Shown here: one piece after another, positions 26,458 to 35,471 of the stretch
How the letters are laid out: every line of letters begins with the position of its first letter
How positions within the stretch are numbered: the first letter of the stretch is position 1
NCBI RefSeq assembly: GCF_902170565.1
Contig: NZ_CABHXX010000022.1
Span: 1-53,111 of the forward strand
Source of the DNA: Yersinia thracica
GTDB taxonomy: Bacteria > Pseudomonadota > Gammaproteobacteria > Enterobacterales > Enterobacteriaceae
Reading direction: 5' to 3'
Length of the DNA: 53,111 nucleotides
The notes under the pieces: model-generated
Told to the model about the DNA's origin: nothing
Database searches by the model: none
What the model saw: only the letters and a program-made list of their open reading frames with translations
Translations under genes and position numbers: made by a program

Positions 26458-26460
26458 AAA

Positions 26461-27477
26461 ATGAAAAAGCCGGATTGGGAGGCGATAAAGCGCGAATACT
26501 GTGCCGGACAACTTTCAATTCGCGCATTAGCTGAAAAGTACGGTGTCAGTGATACTGCAATACGGAAGAGGGCTAAAGCTGATGAATGGCCTAAGCCCGA
26601 AAAGGTTCGCAAAACAGGTTCGCATCATTCCGGTGCGAACCTGCGAACCAAAGATAAAAAATCAATCACTCCAATTGAAAACCAAATCAATTCAAACTGC
26701 TCACCAATTGAAAATCAAATTGAAGAAAGCTGCTCTATCGCCAGTAGATACGGGCTTAACGATATGCAGGCGAAATTTGTCAGTGAGTATTTAATTGATT
26801 TAGATAAGACTACGGCATATAAACGGGCCGGATATAAATGCGAGGGATTAACCGGTGCTGCCGCTGCCCGTCGGTTGTATCGCCATGTATCGGTAAACAG
26901 AGCCATACGCGATGCTATGGAAGCCAGAGAGAAACGGACGCATATCACGCAGGATGCCGTTTTAAATTGGTGGTGGGATATTGCCACGGCCAACGCCAAC
27001 GAAATTTCAGAGTTTCGTCGTTTATGTTGCCGCCACTGTTGGGGGATTGAAAATAAATACCAGTGGATTAACGAGCAGGAATATCAGGAAGAGTCAGAGA
27101 AAAGGACTAATAACGGAAAACCTGCGCCACTGGATGATGGCGGTTACGGTTTTGACAGTACGCTCGATCCCAATCCAGATTGCCCACGTTGTAATGGTGA
27201 GGGGCAAGGCAGGGCGCATTTTCATGATTCGCGGGATTTATCGATTTCGGCACGCCGCCTTTATGCCGGAGTCAAGCAGGGCAAGTTTGGCTTAGAAGTC
27301 ATTACTCGTAATCAGGACGACGCGCTAAAAATGGTCGGGCAGCATTTGGGTATGCTGAAAAATAAGACCGAAATCAGCGGCCCTGATGGTGGTGCCATTA
27401 GCCAGGTGAATTACATGCCAGAAGATTATGCGAAAGCACAGCAGATGCTAGAGGGTAAATTGCCGGGGTTGGATTGA
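26461..27477 (+). CDS. terS: Terminase small subunit with zinc-finger insert
   Basis: 338 residues. An N-terminal helix-turn-helix (LSIRALAEKYGVSDTAIRKRA, about 18-38) is followed by a polar linker and the Terminase_2 core (YGLNDMQAKFVSEYLID to GLTGAAAARRLY, about 97-145). An insert carries CRHC and CPRCNGEG (two CxxC pairs, about 187-250), likely binding zinc. The C-terminus is helical. It recognises the packaging site and feeds the large subunit. At 338 residues it is longer than typical small terminases because of the extra HTH and zinc parts. The relBE pair separates it from the large subunit. Confidence 0.85.
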   Translation: MKKPDWEAIKREYCAGQLSIRALAEKYGVSDTAIRKRAKADEWPKPEKVRKTGSHHSGANLRTKDKKSITPIENQINSNCSPIENQIEESCSIASRYGLNDMQAKFVSEYLIDLDKTTAYKRAGYKCEGLTGAAAARRLYRHVSVNRAIRDAMEAREKRTHITQDAVLNWWWDIATANANEISEFRRLCCRHCWGIENKYQWINEQEYQEESEKRTNNGKPAPLDDGGYGFDSTLDPNPDCPRCNGEGQGRAHFHDSRDLSISARRLYAGVKQGKFGLEVITRNQDDALKMVGQHLGMLKNKTEISGPDGGAISQVNYMPEDYAKAQQMLEGKLPGLD

Positions 27478-27487
27478 ATACTGACAA

Positions 27488-27772
27488 TCAGACGCGCTTG
27501 CCAGCTTCACTGTAGGCTTCTTCACGATCCCGTTTACCCACGGCAACCACAAAAACCGTGATTTTTTCGTCTTGCACCTGATAAATCAGGCGGTATCCGG
27601 CGCTGCGTAGTTTTATTTTGTAGCAATCAGGTAAGTCGCGCAGTTTATTGGCTTCAACGCGTGGATTTTTAATCACTTCGAGTAGCTTTTTCTTAAATTG
27701 CTGACGTACGGTATCGCCGAGCTTATGCCATTCCTTTAGCGCCCGGCGATCAAAATCAAGATTATAAGTCAT
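27488..27772 (-). CDS. relE: RelE-family toxin
   Basis: 94 residues. Features of the RelE mRNA-interferase fold: FDRRALKEWHKLGD, LRDLPDCYKIKLRSAGYRLIYQV and VVAVGKRDREEAY, with basic residues of the catalytic surface (Lys, Arg) and the terminal Tyr. It overlaps the antitoxin gene by 11 bases and is transcribed after it, as usual for relBE. Reads against the terminase genes. Confidence 0.9.
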   Translation of the reverse strand: MTYNLDFDRRALKEWHKLGDTVRQQFKKKLLEVIKNPRVEANKLRDLPDCYKIKLRSAGYRLIYQVQDEKITVFVVAVGKRDREEAYSEAGKRV

Positions 27773-28001
27773 CCAGTGACACCCTGACCGGTTGTGGATT
27801 GGCTAAACGTTCTCTGACTACGGCGACCAGTGCTTGATCTTCATCGGTCAGCAACACGGATTTAAAGGGCAGTTTGCCACTTTGTGCCACATATTCCAGT
27901 GTCTGGCGCAGCAAATCAGAGGGGGTGACCCCCAGTTTTTCCAGTACCGCATAAGAACGATCTTTTAAGTCATCATCAATGCGAATATTAATGTTACCCA
28001 T
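27762..28001 (-). CDS. relB: RelB/DinJ-family antitoxin
   Basis: 79 residues. The N-terminal ribbon-helix-helix (NINIRIDDDLKDRSYAVLEKLGVTPSDLLRQTL) binds operator DNA, and the acidic C-terminal part wraps the toxin. GTGAGG precedes the ATG. Directly upstream is a 28-bp palindrome, the probable autoregulatory operator. Confidence 0.9.
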   Translation of the reverse strand: MGNINIRIDDDLKDRSYAVLEKLGVTPSDLLRQTLEYVAQSGKLPFKSVLLTDEDQALVAVVRERLANPQPVRVSLDDL

Positions 28002-28020
28002 CTTTGAACCTCACTTATGT

Positions 28021-28048
28021 AATGACATCTGTAATTACAAATGTCATT
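28021..28048. promoter_or_regulatory. relBE operator palindrome
   Basis: AATGACAT and ATGTCATT flank the perfect ten-base palindrome TGTAATTACA; only one base pair of the 28 is unmatched. It lies 20 bases upstream of relB, where RelB-RelE complexes repress their own promoter. Confidence 0.75.
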
Positions 28049-28127
28049 TTGTCCCTATCGGGCAAAAAGTGCAAGGGGAATAATGGCGATAAATCACCCA
28101 ACCATGGCGCGATAGCAGGATCACCAC

Positions 28128-29771
28128 ATGAGCGATATTCTCGAATGGGAAAATCTGGATTTCCCGTCGCGTGTCGCCCTGAAATCCCGATCGGAAAAGT
28201 CTTTTCTTAATTTCACTCGCATTTGGTTTGAGCTGCTGCAAAGTGACCGGTTACTGGTGAACTGGCATCATAAAATGATGGCCGCAAAGCTGGATGATTT
28301 GGTCAATAACCGGCTGCAACCGCGCAACCTGATTGTGAACGTGCCGCCAGGTGGGACTAAAACCGAGTTTATTTCGGTTCATTTGCCAGCCTATATCAAT
28401 ATGTTGGTGCAGACTGGCCAGTTACGGCGCTTTCGAAATCTCAATGTGTCGTTTGCTGACACACTGGTAAAACGTAATAGCCGCCGCACCCGCGATATTA
28501 TCGCCAGCCCTGAGTACCAATCACTGTGGCCTTGCCGCTTTGGTATTAATCAGGCGGAAGAGTGGGAAATCGTTAATAGCCGTGGCCGAATGGTGGGGCA
28601 GACGGTTTCACGCTCCAGCGGTGGGCAATTAACCGGTGGTCGTGCGGGTTTCCCCGGCCCTGATTTTTCCGGTTTTGTTGGGTTGGATGATTACAACAAA
28701 CCCGAAGATATGTTTTCGGCCACCAAACGGGCCAGTGCGAACCGTATTTTGGTGAACACCATCCGCTCACGACGCGGTGATAAGAGCAAAGAGCATCCAA
28801 CCCCGTTTGTTTCTATCCAGCAAAGACTTCATACCGACGACGCTACCGGATTTATGCTGTCCGGCAAGATGGGGGTGGATTTTCACCACATCACTATTCC
28901 GGCACTGGTCAGTGAAGAATACATCGATGCGTTACCGGAGCCGTGGCGCTCACAATGCTGGTTCTCGGTTAAAAATAGTGAAAGTGTGGTGGTCGGCGGG
29001 GTGCGTTATTGGTCTTACTGGCCGGTAAACGAATATGTTGGTGATTTGCTACGGTTGTGGGAAAGCGATGAATACACTTTCATGTCGCAATATATGCAGC
29101 GCCCACGGGCATTGACTGGCGGGTTAATTGATACCGACTGGTTTAAACGCTACACCCATTTACCCCCGCTGACTCACCGCGCCGTTTATGTTGATACCAA
29201 CTCCGGCAAAATTGAAGATTATAACGATTACACCGTCTTTACCCTGGTGGGGATGGGGGTTGATGGCAATCTCTACATTATTGACAGTGTGCGTGGCCGC
29301 TGGGACCCGGAGGACTTACTGACCACAGCCCAAGACTTATGGGAGAAATGGCGGCCGTATAATCCGAAACGCCCCGCGCCATTACGCCATATGGGGATTG
29401 AGGATAAGCAAGCTGGGCAAGGTCTGATTACCACACTAGTCAAACGTAAAAGTATTCCCATTTTAACTATTCCCCGCGGTTCGGGCCAAAACAAGCTGAT
29501 CCGCTGCCTGAATACCATTCCGCAGATGAAAACCGGTTGTGTCTATCTTCCGGCACTGATGACCGACGATGGTCAAAAAATCCCGCAGGTGTATTACTGG
29601 GATGGCGCGGTGGCTGCCTCGACCGATTGGGTGCTGCCTGCACTGACGGAATGCGCTGATTTCTCAGCAGATGACAGCCATAAAAACGACGACATCCTCG
29701 ATACAATGATGGATTCGATAGAGATCGAATTAATTGCTGGTGGCAGCATCAGTTATGACAAGTGGGTTTAA
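28128..29771 (+). CDS. terL: Terminase large subunit
   Basis: 547 residues. The ATPase part has the Walker A-like VPPGGTKTE (about 72-80) and the GRAGFPGPDFSGFVGLDDYNK region with Walker B-type acidic residues. The C-terminal nuclease has YVDTNSGKIEDYNDYTVFTL (first metal-binding Asp), MGIEDKQAG and DDILDTMMDSIEIE (last acidic cluster), of the RNase H-like Terminase_6C type. It cuts concatemers and pumps DNA into the prohead. Start ATG 28128 lies in the gap after relB, reading away from it. Confidence 0.9.
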   Translation: MSDILEWENLDFPSRVALKSRSEKSFLNFTRIWFELLQSDRLLVNWHHKMMAAKLDDLVNNRLQPRNLIVNVPPGGTKTEFISVHLPAYINMLVQTGQLRRFRNLNVSFADTLVKRNSRRTRDIIASPEYQSLWPCRFGINQAEEWEIVNSRGRMVGQTVSRSSGGQLTGGRAGFPGPDFSGFVGLDDYNKPEDMFSATKRASANRILVNTIRSRRGDKSKEHPTPFVSIQQRLHTDDATGFMLSGKMGVDFHHITIPALVSEEYIDALPEPWRSQCWFSVKNSESVVVGGVRYWSYWPVNEYVGDLLRLWESDEYTFMSQYMQRPRALTGGLIDTDWFKRYTHLPPLTHRAVYVDTNSGKIEDYNDYTVFTLVGMGVDGNLYIIDSVRGRWDPEDLLTTAQDLWEKWRPYNPKRPAPLRHMGIEDKQAGQGLITTLVKRKSIPILTIPRGSGQNKLIRCLNTIPQMKTGCVYLPALMTDDGQKIPQVYYWDGAVAASTDWVLPALTECADFSADDSHKNDDILDTMMDSIEIELIAGGSISYDKWV

Positions 29772-29773
29772 CG

Positions 29774-31159
29774 ATGAGTGAAACACTGGATTTTGGCGGT
29801 AAACCCCGCATTCGCCTGACTGCTGATGGTTTGTCGAATGTGATGACTGGCATGGGTACCGACCGTGACCGGCGCATGTATAGCCGCTTTATGTATGGCG
29901 CGATGCAAGATTTTGCCGAGTTGGAGGCGGCTTATACTGAAAACTGGATCGCCCGTTCGATTATTGATATTCCGGTTGATGATGCCACTCGCGAATGGCG
30001 CTCATTTCCGTCAGATGATGCTACCGCACTACGCAATGCTGAAAACCAGTTCAATATTCAAGGGGTCACCCAAGAGTCCTTTAAATGGGCCGGATTGTAT
30101 GGCGGGGCGGGGGTATTGATGCTGACCGACCAAGACCTGTCTCATGAATTGGAATTAAAGAATATTAAAAAAGGCTCACTTAAGCGCTTGCTGGTGTTGG
30201 ATCGCATGTTGATCAATGGGCAGCAATACAACGTTTCTAACCCGCTAGCCGAAAACTTTATGCAGCCGGATTACTACCTGGTAAACGGCGGCCAGCAGAA
30301 AATCCATTTCAGCCATTTTGTTCGTGCGCCCGGTGCTGCCTTGCCGATGCGGTTACGCATGATTAACGGTGGTTGGGATGATAGCCGTTTGAGGCGCTGT
30401 CTTGAGGATGTGAAAGATGCCGTCGCCGCCAAAGGGGGGATTTCTTCGCTAATTCTGGAAGCCAATATCGACATCATCAGCAAAGAAAATTTAGCCACTG
30501 ACTTAGCATCTGGCGATATGGATGAAGCCATAGCCAAACGCTACAACACTTTTGGCATGATGAAATCGCTATTTCGGCTGGCGCTGCTGGATTCCAAAGA
30601 GAGCTTTGATCGCAAGCAAATCTCATTCGGCGGCTTGGGAGAAGTGTTGGCGGTACTAATGGAGTGGACGGCGGGCGCATCAGGTATTCCGATGACTCGC
30701 ATCTTCGGCGTACAGGCCAAAGGACTAGGGGATTCAGGGCAAGGCGACCAGAACAATTATTTCAGCACCATCAAAGGGGATCAGGAAGCGAAATACCGCC
30801 CATTTTTGAAAAAACTGGATGAGGTGCTGGTGCGTTCGACCCTTGGCACTATGCCTGATGGTCTGGATTTTACCTTTGCGCCACTGTCACAACCAACTGA
30901 TAGCGAGATATCGGCTCAGCGACTGGCTGATGCACAGGCTGATGATATCCGTCTCCAGCAAAAAGTGGTGTTGCCGTCGCAAGTGGCCCGTAAGCTGATG
31001 GAGCAAGGGGTTTATGGTATTCAAGAAGATGACATCACCCGACTTGAAGATGATGAGTCAGCCGAGCGGCAAGGTGATTATCAATTCCGGCTTGGCAACA
31101 CTGCAGGCGATGATAAAAAACCAGCCGCCGCGTCGGAGGGCGCAACTCAGGCCAGTTAA
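29774..31159 (+). CDS. Portal protein (DUF1073 type)
   Basis: 461 residues from ATG 29774; the GTG at 29762 would add four residues. The N-terminal NWIARSIIDIPVDDATREWR and the WAGLYGGAGVLML stretch, followed by MTRIFGVQAKGLGDSGQGD, are typical of DUF1073 portals. The portal forms the dodecameric DNA gate at one head vertex. Its 3' end overlaps the head morphogenesis gene by about 50 bases. Confidence 0.85.
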   Translation: MSETLDFGGKPRIRLTADGLSNVMTGMGTDRDRRMYSRFMYGAMQDFAELEAAYTENWIARSIIDIPVDDATREWRSFPSDDATALRNAENQFNIQGVTQESFKWAGLYGGAGVLMLTDQDLSHELELKNIKKGSLKRLLVLDRMLINGQQYNVSNPLAENFMQPDYYLVNGGQQKIHFSHFVRAPGAALPMRLRMINGGWDDSRLRRCLEDVKDAVAAKGGISSLILEANIDIISKENLATDLASGDMDEAIAKRYNTFGMMKSLFRLALLDSKESFDRKQISFGGLGEVLAVLMEWTAGASGIPMTRIFGVQAKGLGDSGQGDQNNYFSTIKGDQEAKYRPFLKKLDEVLVRSTLGTMPDGLDFTFAPLSQPTDSEISAQRLADAQADDIRLQQKVVLPSQVARKLMEQGVYGIQEDDITRLEDDESAERQGDYQFRLGNTAGDDKKPAAASEGATQAS

Positions 31160-31967
31160 ACTGACAGATGAAACCGAACGTTATTATCGTGCTCAGTTAC
31201 GTGAAATGGTTCGGATGATGGCCCAGTCGATTGATGAAGTATTATCACCGGTTCTGCGTCGTAATTATACCGCTGACAGCTATCTGGTCGATATCATCAA
31301 ACAGTCAATCAGGCAGGCCGCCGACAAATTCAATAGCTCGGTGATGGGCCGTCAGGCTGACCGATTAGCCCAACGCGTGGTGAGTCGCGCAGAATCTGAA
31401 AGCTCTGCGGCATTTGTTGAGCAAATTAATCGCGCTATCGGTATTGATATGACCTCATTAATGGTCAATGAATCATTAGTGGATTATTTCGATGCCTCGG
31501 TCGAAAGTAATGTCGCCCTGATTAAGTCACTGTCGACTGATTATTTCGATGATATTCAGCGCGAAGTGATGGACAGCATCACGCGCGGTGACTCGCTCAG
31601 CACCATGGTCAGAAATCTCCAGCAAGTGACCGGTGCCAGCTATCAGCGTGCGCATCTTATTTCCCGCGACCAAACTGCCAAAATCCGCAGTGATATTACT
31701 CACACTCGGCAGGTCGGCGCGGGAATTAACCGTTTTCGTTGGTCTACCTCACAAGATGTACGTGTGTCCGGTAATCCCGCCGGTAAATACCCACGGGCCA
31801 AAATCAAATGCTTTGAAATTTCCCGCACTGATGTGGGTTATGGCGCAGGTATTTATCTTTGGTCGCAGGGTGCGGCTTATCACGGTGAAAGCGGATTATT
31901 CCCCGGCAGAGCCCATATTGGTTGCCGCTGTCATGCCATTCCCCAAATCAAGGGGCTTGATTACTAA
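31110..31967 (+). CDS. MuF-like head morphogenesis protein
   Basis: 285 residues from ATG 31110 (CAGG upstream). A frame to 31014 exists but lies fully within the portal gene. The C-terminal part has the Phage_Mu_F pattern: RAHLISRDQTAKIRSD, GINRFRWSTSQDVRV, and the cysteine/histidine end PGRAHIGCRCHAIP. Minor head protein, probably injected or at the portal vertex. Confidence 0.85.
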   Translation: MIKNQPPRRRAQLRPVKLTDETERYYRAQLREMVRMMAQSIDEVLSPVLRRNYTADSYLVDIIKQSIRQAADKFNSSVMGRQADRLAQRVVSRAESESSAAFVEQINRAIGIDMTSLMVNESLVDYFDASVESNVALIKSLSTDYFDDIQREVMDSITRGDSLSTMVRNLQQVTGASYQRAHLISRDQTAKIRSDITHTRQVGAGINRFRWSTSQDVRVSGNPAGKYPRAKIKCFEISRTDVGYGAGIYLWSQGAAYHGESGLFPGRAHIGCRCHAIPQIKGLDY

Positions 31968-31978
31968 CAGGATATATT

Positions 31979-33178
31979 ATGCGGATCGCCGTTCGTGACC
32001 GCGTGTCCTTTCCGATTAATTCCCAACGAGAAATGACCCCTGAGGGCTATTTAAAAGTCCCCGGGCGGGTTGCGCGCGTCGGTGTGCAGCAATATCTCGC
32101 CTCCGAACTGGGATTAAAAGACAGGCCACCCGGTCAAATCGTCAATGTGTACCGGCCACCGGCTGAGGTGTTTGATCCGGTCAGTCTGGCCAGTTATGAC
32201 AATAAAGACGTCACCATTGATCACCCTGATGATTTGGTGAATGCCCAAACTTTTAAGCAGGTTACCGCAGGGCATGCCATTTCGCCGGGGCGACAAGATG
32301 TTGATGACCCTGATTATGTGGTGGTCGATCTGCTGATTAAAGATCAGTACGCCATTGATGCCATCAACCAAAATAAAGAGGAATTATCCGCCGGTTATAC
32401 CTCTGAATACCGTTATGCCCCCGGTATCGCGCCCTGCGGTACTGCCTATGAATTTATTCAATGCACCATCACCATCAACCATATCGCACTGTGTGATCAG
32501 GCCAGAGCCGGACACCTGGCGCGGTTATTTGACCGTAAACCCAAGGGAGTAACCCCCATGTATAAAGTTGTGCTGGATTCCGGCGTGCGCGTAGAGGTGG
32601 CTGACGAAGCGACCCAGCAGCTAATCCAATCATCGATGGATGCGCTAAAAAAACGTGTTAGCGACGCAGAGGAAGGGCAGGAAAAAGCCGAAGCCGCCAA
32701 GGATGAAGCTGAACAGAAAAAAGAGGAGGCCGAAGCCAAAGCCGATGCCAAAGATGAAGAAATCGCGGCATTAAAAGAAAAATCGTCTGAGGATGCGATT
32801 TCGAAGCGGCTGGCCGATGTGGTGGCAGCGCGTGACTCTGCTATCAAAATTGCCGGTGCAGAATTTAGCTGTGACGCGGTAGACCCGCTGAAAATCAAAC
32901 GTGCCGCGCTGGACAGTGCCGGGATCAAATGCCGCAAATACCCCTCATGGGATAAAGCCCCGGATGCTTACCTGGCAGCTTATTTCGACGCCGAAGAAGA
33001 GCGGCGCGAAAACGAGGACGACGATGATCCGGATGATAAAAATGAGGTTAATGACTCCATCATCAATTTGGGTCGCGATATGAAGAAAGTCAAAACCGGC
33101 GATGCACAAACTACCCGTGATAGCGTGCGCCAAAGCTGGCTGGACAAACGTTATGGCAAACAAGCGGAGAATAAATAA
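31979..33178 (+). CDS. DUF2213 prohead protease fused to a scaffold domain
   Basis: 399 residues. The N-terminal 190 residues carry DUF2213 features (VYRPPAEVF, KDVTIDHPDD, and ELSAGYTSEY with candidate nucleophile Ser137). Residues about 215-275 are an Ala/Glu/Lys coiled coil, followed by an acidic stretch (DDDDPDD) typical of scaffolds. The protease would remove the scaffold after capsid assembly. An internal in-frame start is listed separately. Confidence 0.8.
   Translation: MRIAVRDRVSFPINSQREMTPEGYLKVPGRVARVGVQQYLASELGLKDRPPGQIVNVYRPPAEVFDPVSLASYDNKDVTIDHPDDLVNAQTFKQVTAGHAISPGRQDVDDPDYVVVDLLIKDQYAIDAINQNKEELSAGYTSEYRYAPGIAPCGTAYEFIQCTITINHIALCDQARAGHLARLFDRKPKGVTPMYKVVLDSGVRVEVADEATQQLIQSSMDALKKRVSDAEEGQEKAEAAKDEAEQKKEEAEAKADAKDEEIAALKEKSSEDAISKRLADVVAARDSAIKIAGAEFSCDAVDPLKIKRAALDSAGIKCRKYPSWDKAPDAYLAAYFDAEEERRENEDDDDPDDKNEVNDSIINLGRDMKKVKTGDAQTTRDSVRQSWLDKRYGKQAENK
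32558..33178 (+). CDS. Nested scaffold protein from an internal start
   Basis: The in-frame ATG at 32558 is preceded by AAGGGAG (32543-32549) with an eight-base gap, better than most starts in this operon. It sits exactly between protease and coiled-coil domains and would give a 206-residue scaffold, as lambda C gives Nu3. Inferred from sequence only. Confidence 0.6.
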   Translation: MYKVVLDSGVRVEVADEATQQLIQSSMDALKKRVSDAEEGQEKAEAAKDEAEQKKEEAEAKADAKDEEIAALKEKSSEDAISKRLADVVAARDSAIKIAGAEFSCDAVDPLKIKRAALDSAGIKCRKYPSWDKAPDAYLAAYFDAEEERRENEDDDDPDDKNEVNDSIINLGRDMKKVKTGDAQTTRDSVRQSWLDKRYGKQAENK

Positions 33179-33702
33179 TGGCGATTGCTCAGAGTGAATT
33201 CACCAAATGGCGCGGTAAAGCCTACGAGGGCCAAATTTCAACCACGGATGTCTGTGAAGTGGTCTCGCGTCGGGTGGAAACCAAAATGGTGTCCTTTGGT
33301 CGGGCAGTGATGCGTGGGGTGGGCGCGCGTTCTTGTGCACCTGTCACGCCGACCACTACCACCGCCCAGATTATCGGTTTTACCGTGCGTTCGATGGCGG
33401 TATTCAGCAACAGCGTGCCGACCAATCCGCCAGATTATGAAGTGGGTTATGAGGTCAATCATGTGGCGTCGTTACTGCGTCGTGGGCCGATGTTTGCCTT
33501 GTGTGTCGATGGTGCCAGCGCAGGCGAAACCGTAACAGTCATTACAGCCGTAGGGGTGAATCAGGGCCGGTTAACCGCAGGCGGTACCGGAGTTGAATTA
33601 GATTTTGTCCGCTGGGTTGATGATGTAGTGGCCGGTGAAGTGGGTGAAATTCGCGTTGATGGCATTCTGGCATCTACACCTGCAGCTGCTGGCGGCGAGT
33701 AA
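33178..33702 (+). CDS. Capsid cement (Gp24-like) protein
   Basis: 174 residues, beta-rich. FTKWRGKAYEGQI and the RGPMFALCVDGASAGETVTVITAVGVNQGRLT pattern fit structural cement proteins of DUF2184-capsid phages. Its ATG overlaps the stop codon of the protease-scaffold gene. It probably decorates and stabilises the expanded capsid. Confidence 0.7.
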   Translation: MAIAQSEFTKWRGKAYEGQISTTDVCEVVSRRVETKMVSFGRAVMRGVGARSCAPVTPTTTTAQIIGFTVRSMAVFSNSVPTNPPDYEVGYEVNHVASLLRRGPMFALCVDGASAGETVTVITAVGVNQGRLTAGGTGVELDFVRWVDDVVAGEVGEIRVDGILASTPAAAGGE

Positions 33703-33720
33703 AATTAAAGGAACATATTC

Positions 33721-34656
33721 ATGAAACGAAGTGTATTTGACGTCAGCCCAGTATCGGCGCTCTCTTTTCTGGTGCAACAGGCCGCCCATATTGAATCGGA
33801 AATTTATCGGCTGGAATATCCGCAGTTTAAGTACAGCACATTGCTGCCGCTGGATAACAGTGCGCCCGACTGGGTAAAAGTGGTGGCGTTCCGCTCGATT
33901 GATGCCCGTGGTGAGTTGCAGGTATTTGGCCCGAATTCGACTGATGTGCCGACGGTGGATATCGCCATGAATCAGGGCTTCCATGAGATCAAAACCGCCG
34001 CGCTGGGTTACACCTATTCCATTGAGGAAATCGGTTTTGCCATGCTCAATAACGTCAATTTGGATGCGGAGCGCGGTCAGGCGGTGCGAGATGTGGTTGA
34101 ACAAGGTCTGAATAAGATTTACTTGCTCGGTCACAATGACATTGGCGAGGGGCTGTATACCAGTTCCAATGTGGGGGTGGAGGCGGCTCCGGCGACCTTA
34201 GTCGAGTTGGTGGCTGCTATCCCTACCAAGGGTACCCAACCGATCATTGATTTCTTTGGTGCCGCTTATAACCAAGTGTACCTGAAGAATACCGTCACGG
34301 TTCACCGCCCTAATGGTTTTGTTCTGCCCTCGGAACAACATCAATTATTGATGCGCACCCTGTTATCAACTCATAACGCTTCAAATGTCACCTTGCTGGA
34401 ATTCCTGCGCACTAACTTCAAAGATATGGATTTTGATGATGATGTCTTGCTGGCTGGAGCCGGGGCAGCGAAGAAAGATCGCCTGGTGGTGTACAAAAAA
34501 GATATGCGAGTAGTGAAAGGCCACGATGTGATGCCACTGCGCTTCCTCGCACCAGCCACACCAGACAACGTTAATTTCAAAGTGCCAGCCGTTTTACGTA
34601 CCGGTGGCACTGAATGGCGTATTCCTAAAGCCGCTCACTATGTCGATGGGGTTTAA
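33721..34656 (+). CDS. Major capsid protein (DUF2184 family)
   Basis: 311 residues, HK97-fold family DUF2184. Recognisable parts are YPQFKYSTLLPLD, the WVKVVAFRSIDARGELQVFG region, GYTYSIEEIGFAML, and the C-terminal TGGTEWRIPKAAHYVDGV. ATG follows AAAGGA. Its place after protease, scaffold and cement is canonical. Confidence 0.85.
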   Translation: MKRSVFDVSPVSALSFLVQQAAHIESEIYRLEYPQFKYSTLLPLDNSAPDWVKVVAFRSIDARGELQVFGPNSTDVPTVDIAMNQGFHEIKTAALGYTYSIEEIGFAMLNNVNLDAERGQAVRDVVEQGLNKIYLLGHNDIGEGLYTSSNVGVEAAPATLVELVAAIPTKGTQPIIDFFGAAYNQVYLKNTVTVHRPNGFVLPSEQHQLLMRTLLSTHNASNVTLLEFLRTNFKDMDFDDDVLLAGAGAAKKDRLVVYKKDMRVVKGHDVMPLRFLAPATPDNVNFKVPAVLRTGGTEWRIPKAAHYVDGV

Positions 34657-34658
34657 TC

Positions 34659-35039
34659 ATGTTTGAACTCACTAACTTGCACACATCACCGCTGACGGTG
34701 ACCGATGAGGAAACCGGCCAACGCATCACGATTGCTGTTGGACATTCAGCGGCGGTGAATGGCAACTTTACTCGCCACTTATTTACTCAGGCAGGCATGA
34801 TGCGCGCCGAACAATTCGATGCTCCACTTAATGAGCATGCAGATGATAGTGGGCTGGATATCACTGCGGTACGTGATGAATATGAAGCCTTATTTGGTAA
34901 AAAAGCACCCTCGGCGGCTAAAGCGTTAACCTTGCAAAAGGCGATTGATAGCAAAAAAGCCGAGCTGGCGCAGAATGATGTCACGGAGCCAGAAACCTCA
35001 GCGGATGATACCGATAACATTGATAACCCGTCCGCGTGA
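34659..35039 (+). CDS. Hypothetical head-region protein
   Basis: 126 residues, starting two bases after the capsid stop. A small beta domain (about 1-45) is followed by an acidic, helical tail. Probably a head or head-tail protein by position; no family recognised. A terminator hairpin overlaps its stop codon. Confidence 0.6.
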   Translation: MFELTNLHTSPLTVTDEETGQRITIAVGHSAAVNGNFTRHLFTQAGMMRAEQFDAPLNEHADDSGLDITAVRDEYEALFGKKAPSAAKALTLQKAIDSKKAELAQNDVTEPETSADDTDNIDNPSA

Positions 35040-35049
35040 CGGGTTTTTA
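35025..35049 (+). terminator. Terminator inside the late operon, after the head genes
   Basis: AACCCGTC (35025-35032) and GACGGGTT (35038-35045) form a perfect eight-pair stem with T-run. It overlaps the stop codon of the gene before. Likely reduces expression of neck and tail genes unless Q-modified polymerase reads through. Confidence 0.75.
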
Positions 35050-35063
35050 CTTTAGGGGGCGAT

Positions 35064-35471
35064 GTGGATATTACTGCACAAATTGTGGCTGACTTTCGCG
35101 AGTATTACCCGGAGTTCAGCGATACCACCTTATGGGCTGAGCGCGAAGTGATTCAGGCATTGGAGGAGGGCGACTCGGAAACCGGCCAACGTTGGCTGAA
35201 ATATCATGCCCGCCCGGCATCAATCAAAAAACGTGGCCTGTTTGCCTTTGCTGCCCACCGGTTGGTGATGCGTAAAAGGGCTATCAGTGGTGATGTTGGG
35301 GCGGCTTATGCCATCTCATCAAAATCGGTCGGTGATGAATCCACCTCTTTTGCGGTTCCGGCGGTGACTGCTGACGATCTCAATATCAATGGTGATTTAC
35401 CACTGACCACCTACGGGGTGGAGTTCCTGCGCTTGCGCCGCCGAGCCGGTACCGGGGCCATGATGGTATGA
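35064..35471 (+). CDS. Head-tail adaptor (DUF4054)
   Basis: 135 residues from GTG 35064 with TTTAGGGGG upstream. FREYYPEFSDTTLW, WLKYHARPASIKKRGLFAFAAHRLVMRK and TTYGVEFLRLRRRAGTGAMMV fit DUF4054, a head-completion or adaptor family. It sits after the head genes and overlaps the next gene by four bases. Confidence 0.75.
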   Translation: MDITAQIVADFREYYPEFSDTTLWAEREVIQALEEGDSETGQRWLKYHARPASIKKRGLFAFAAHRLVMRKRAISGDVGAAYAISSKSVGDESTSFAVPAVTADDLNINGDLPLTTYGVEFLRLRRRAGTGAMMV

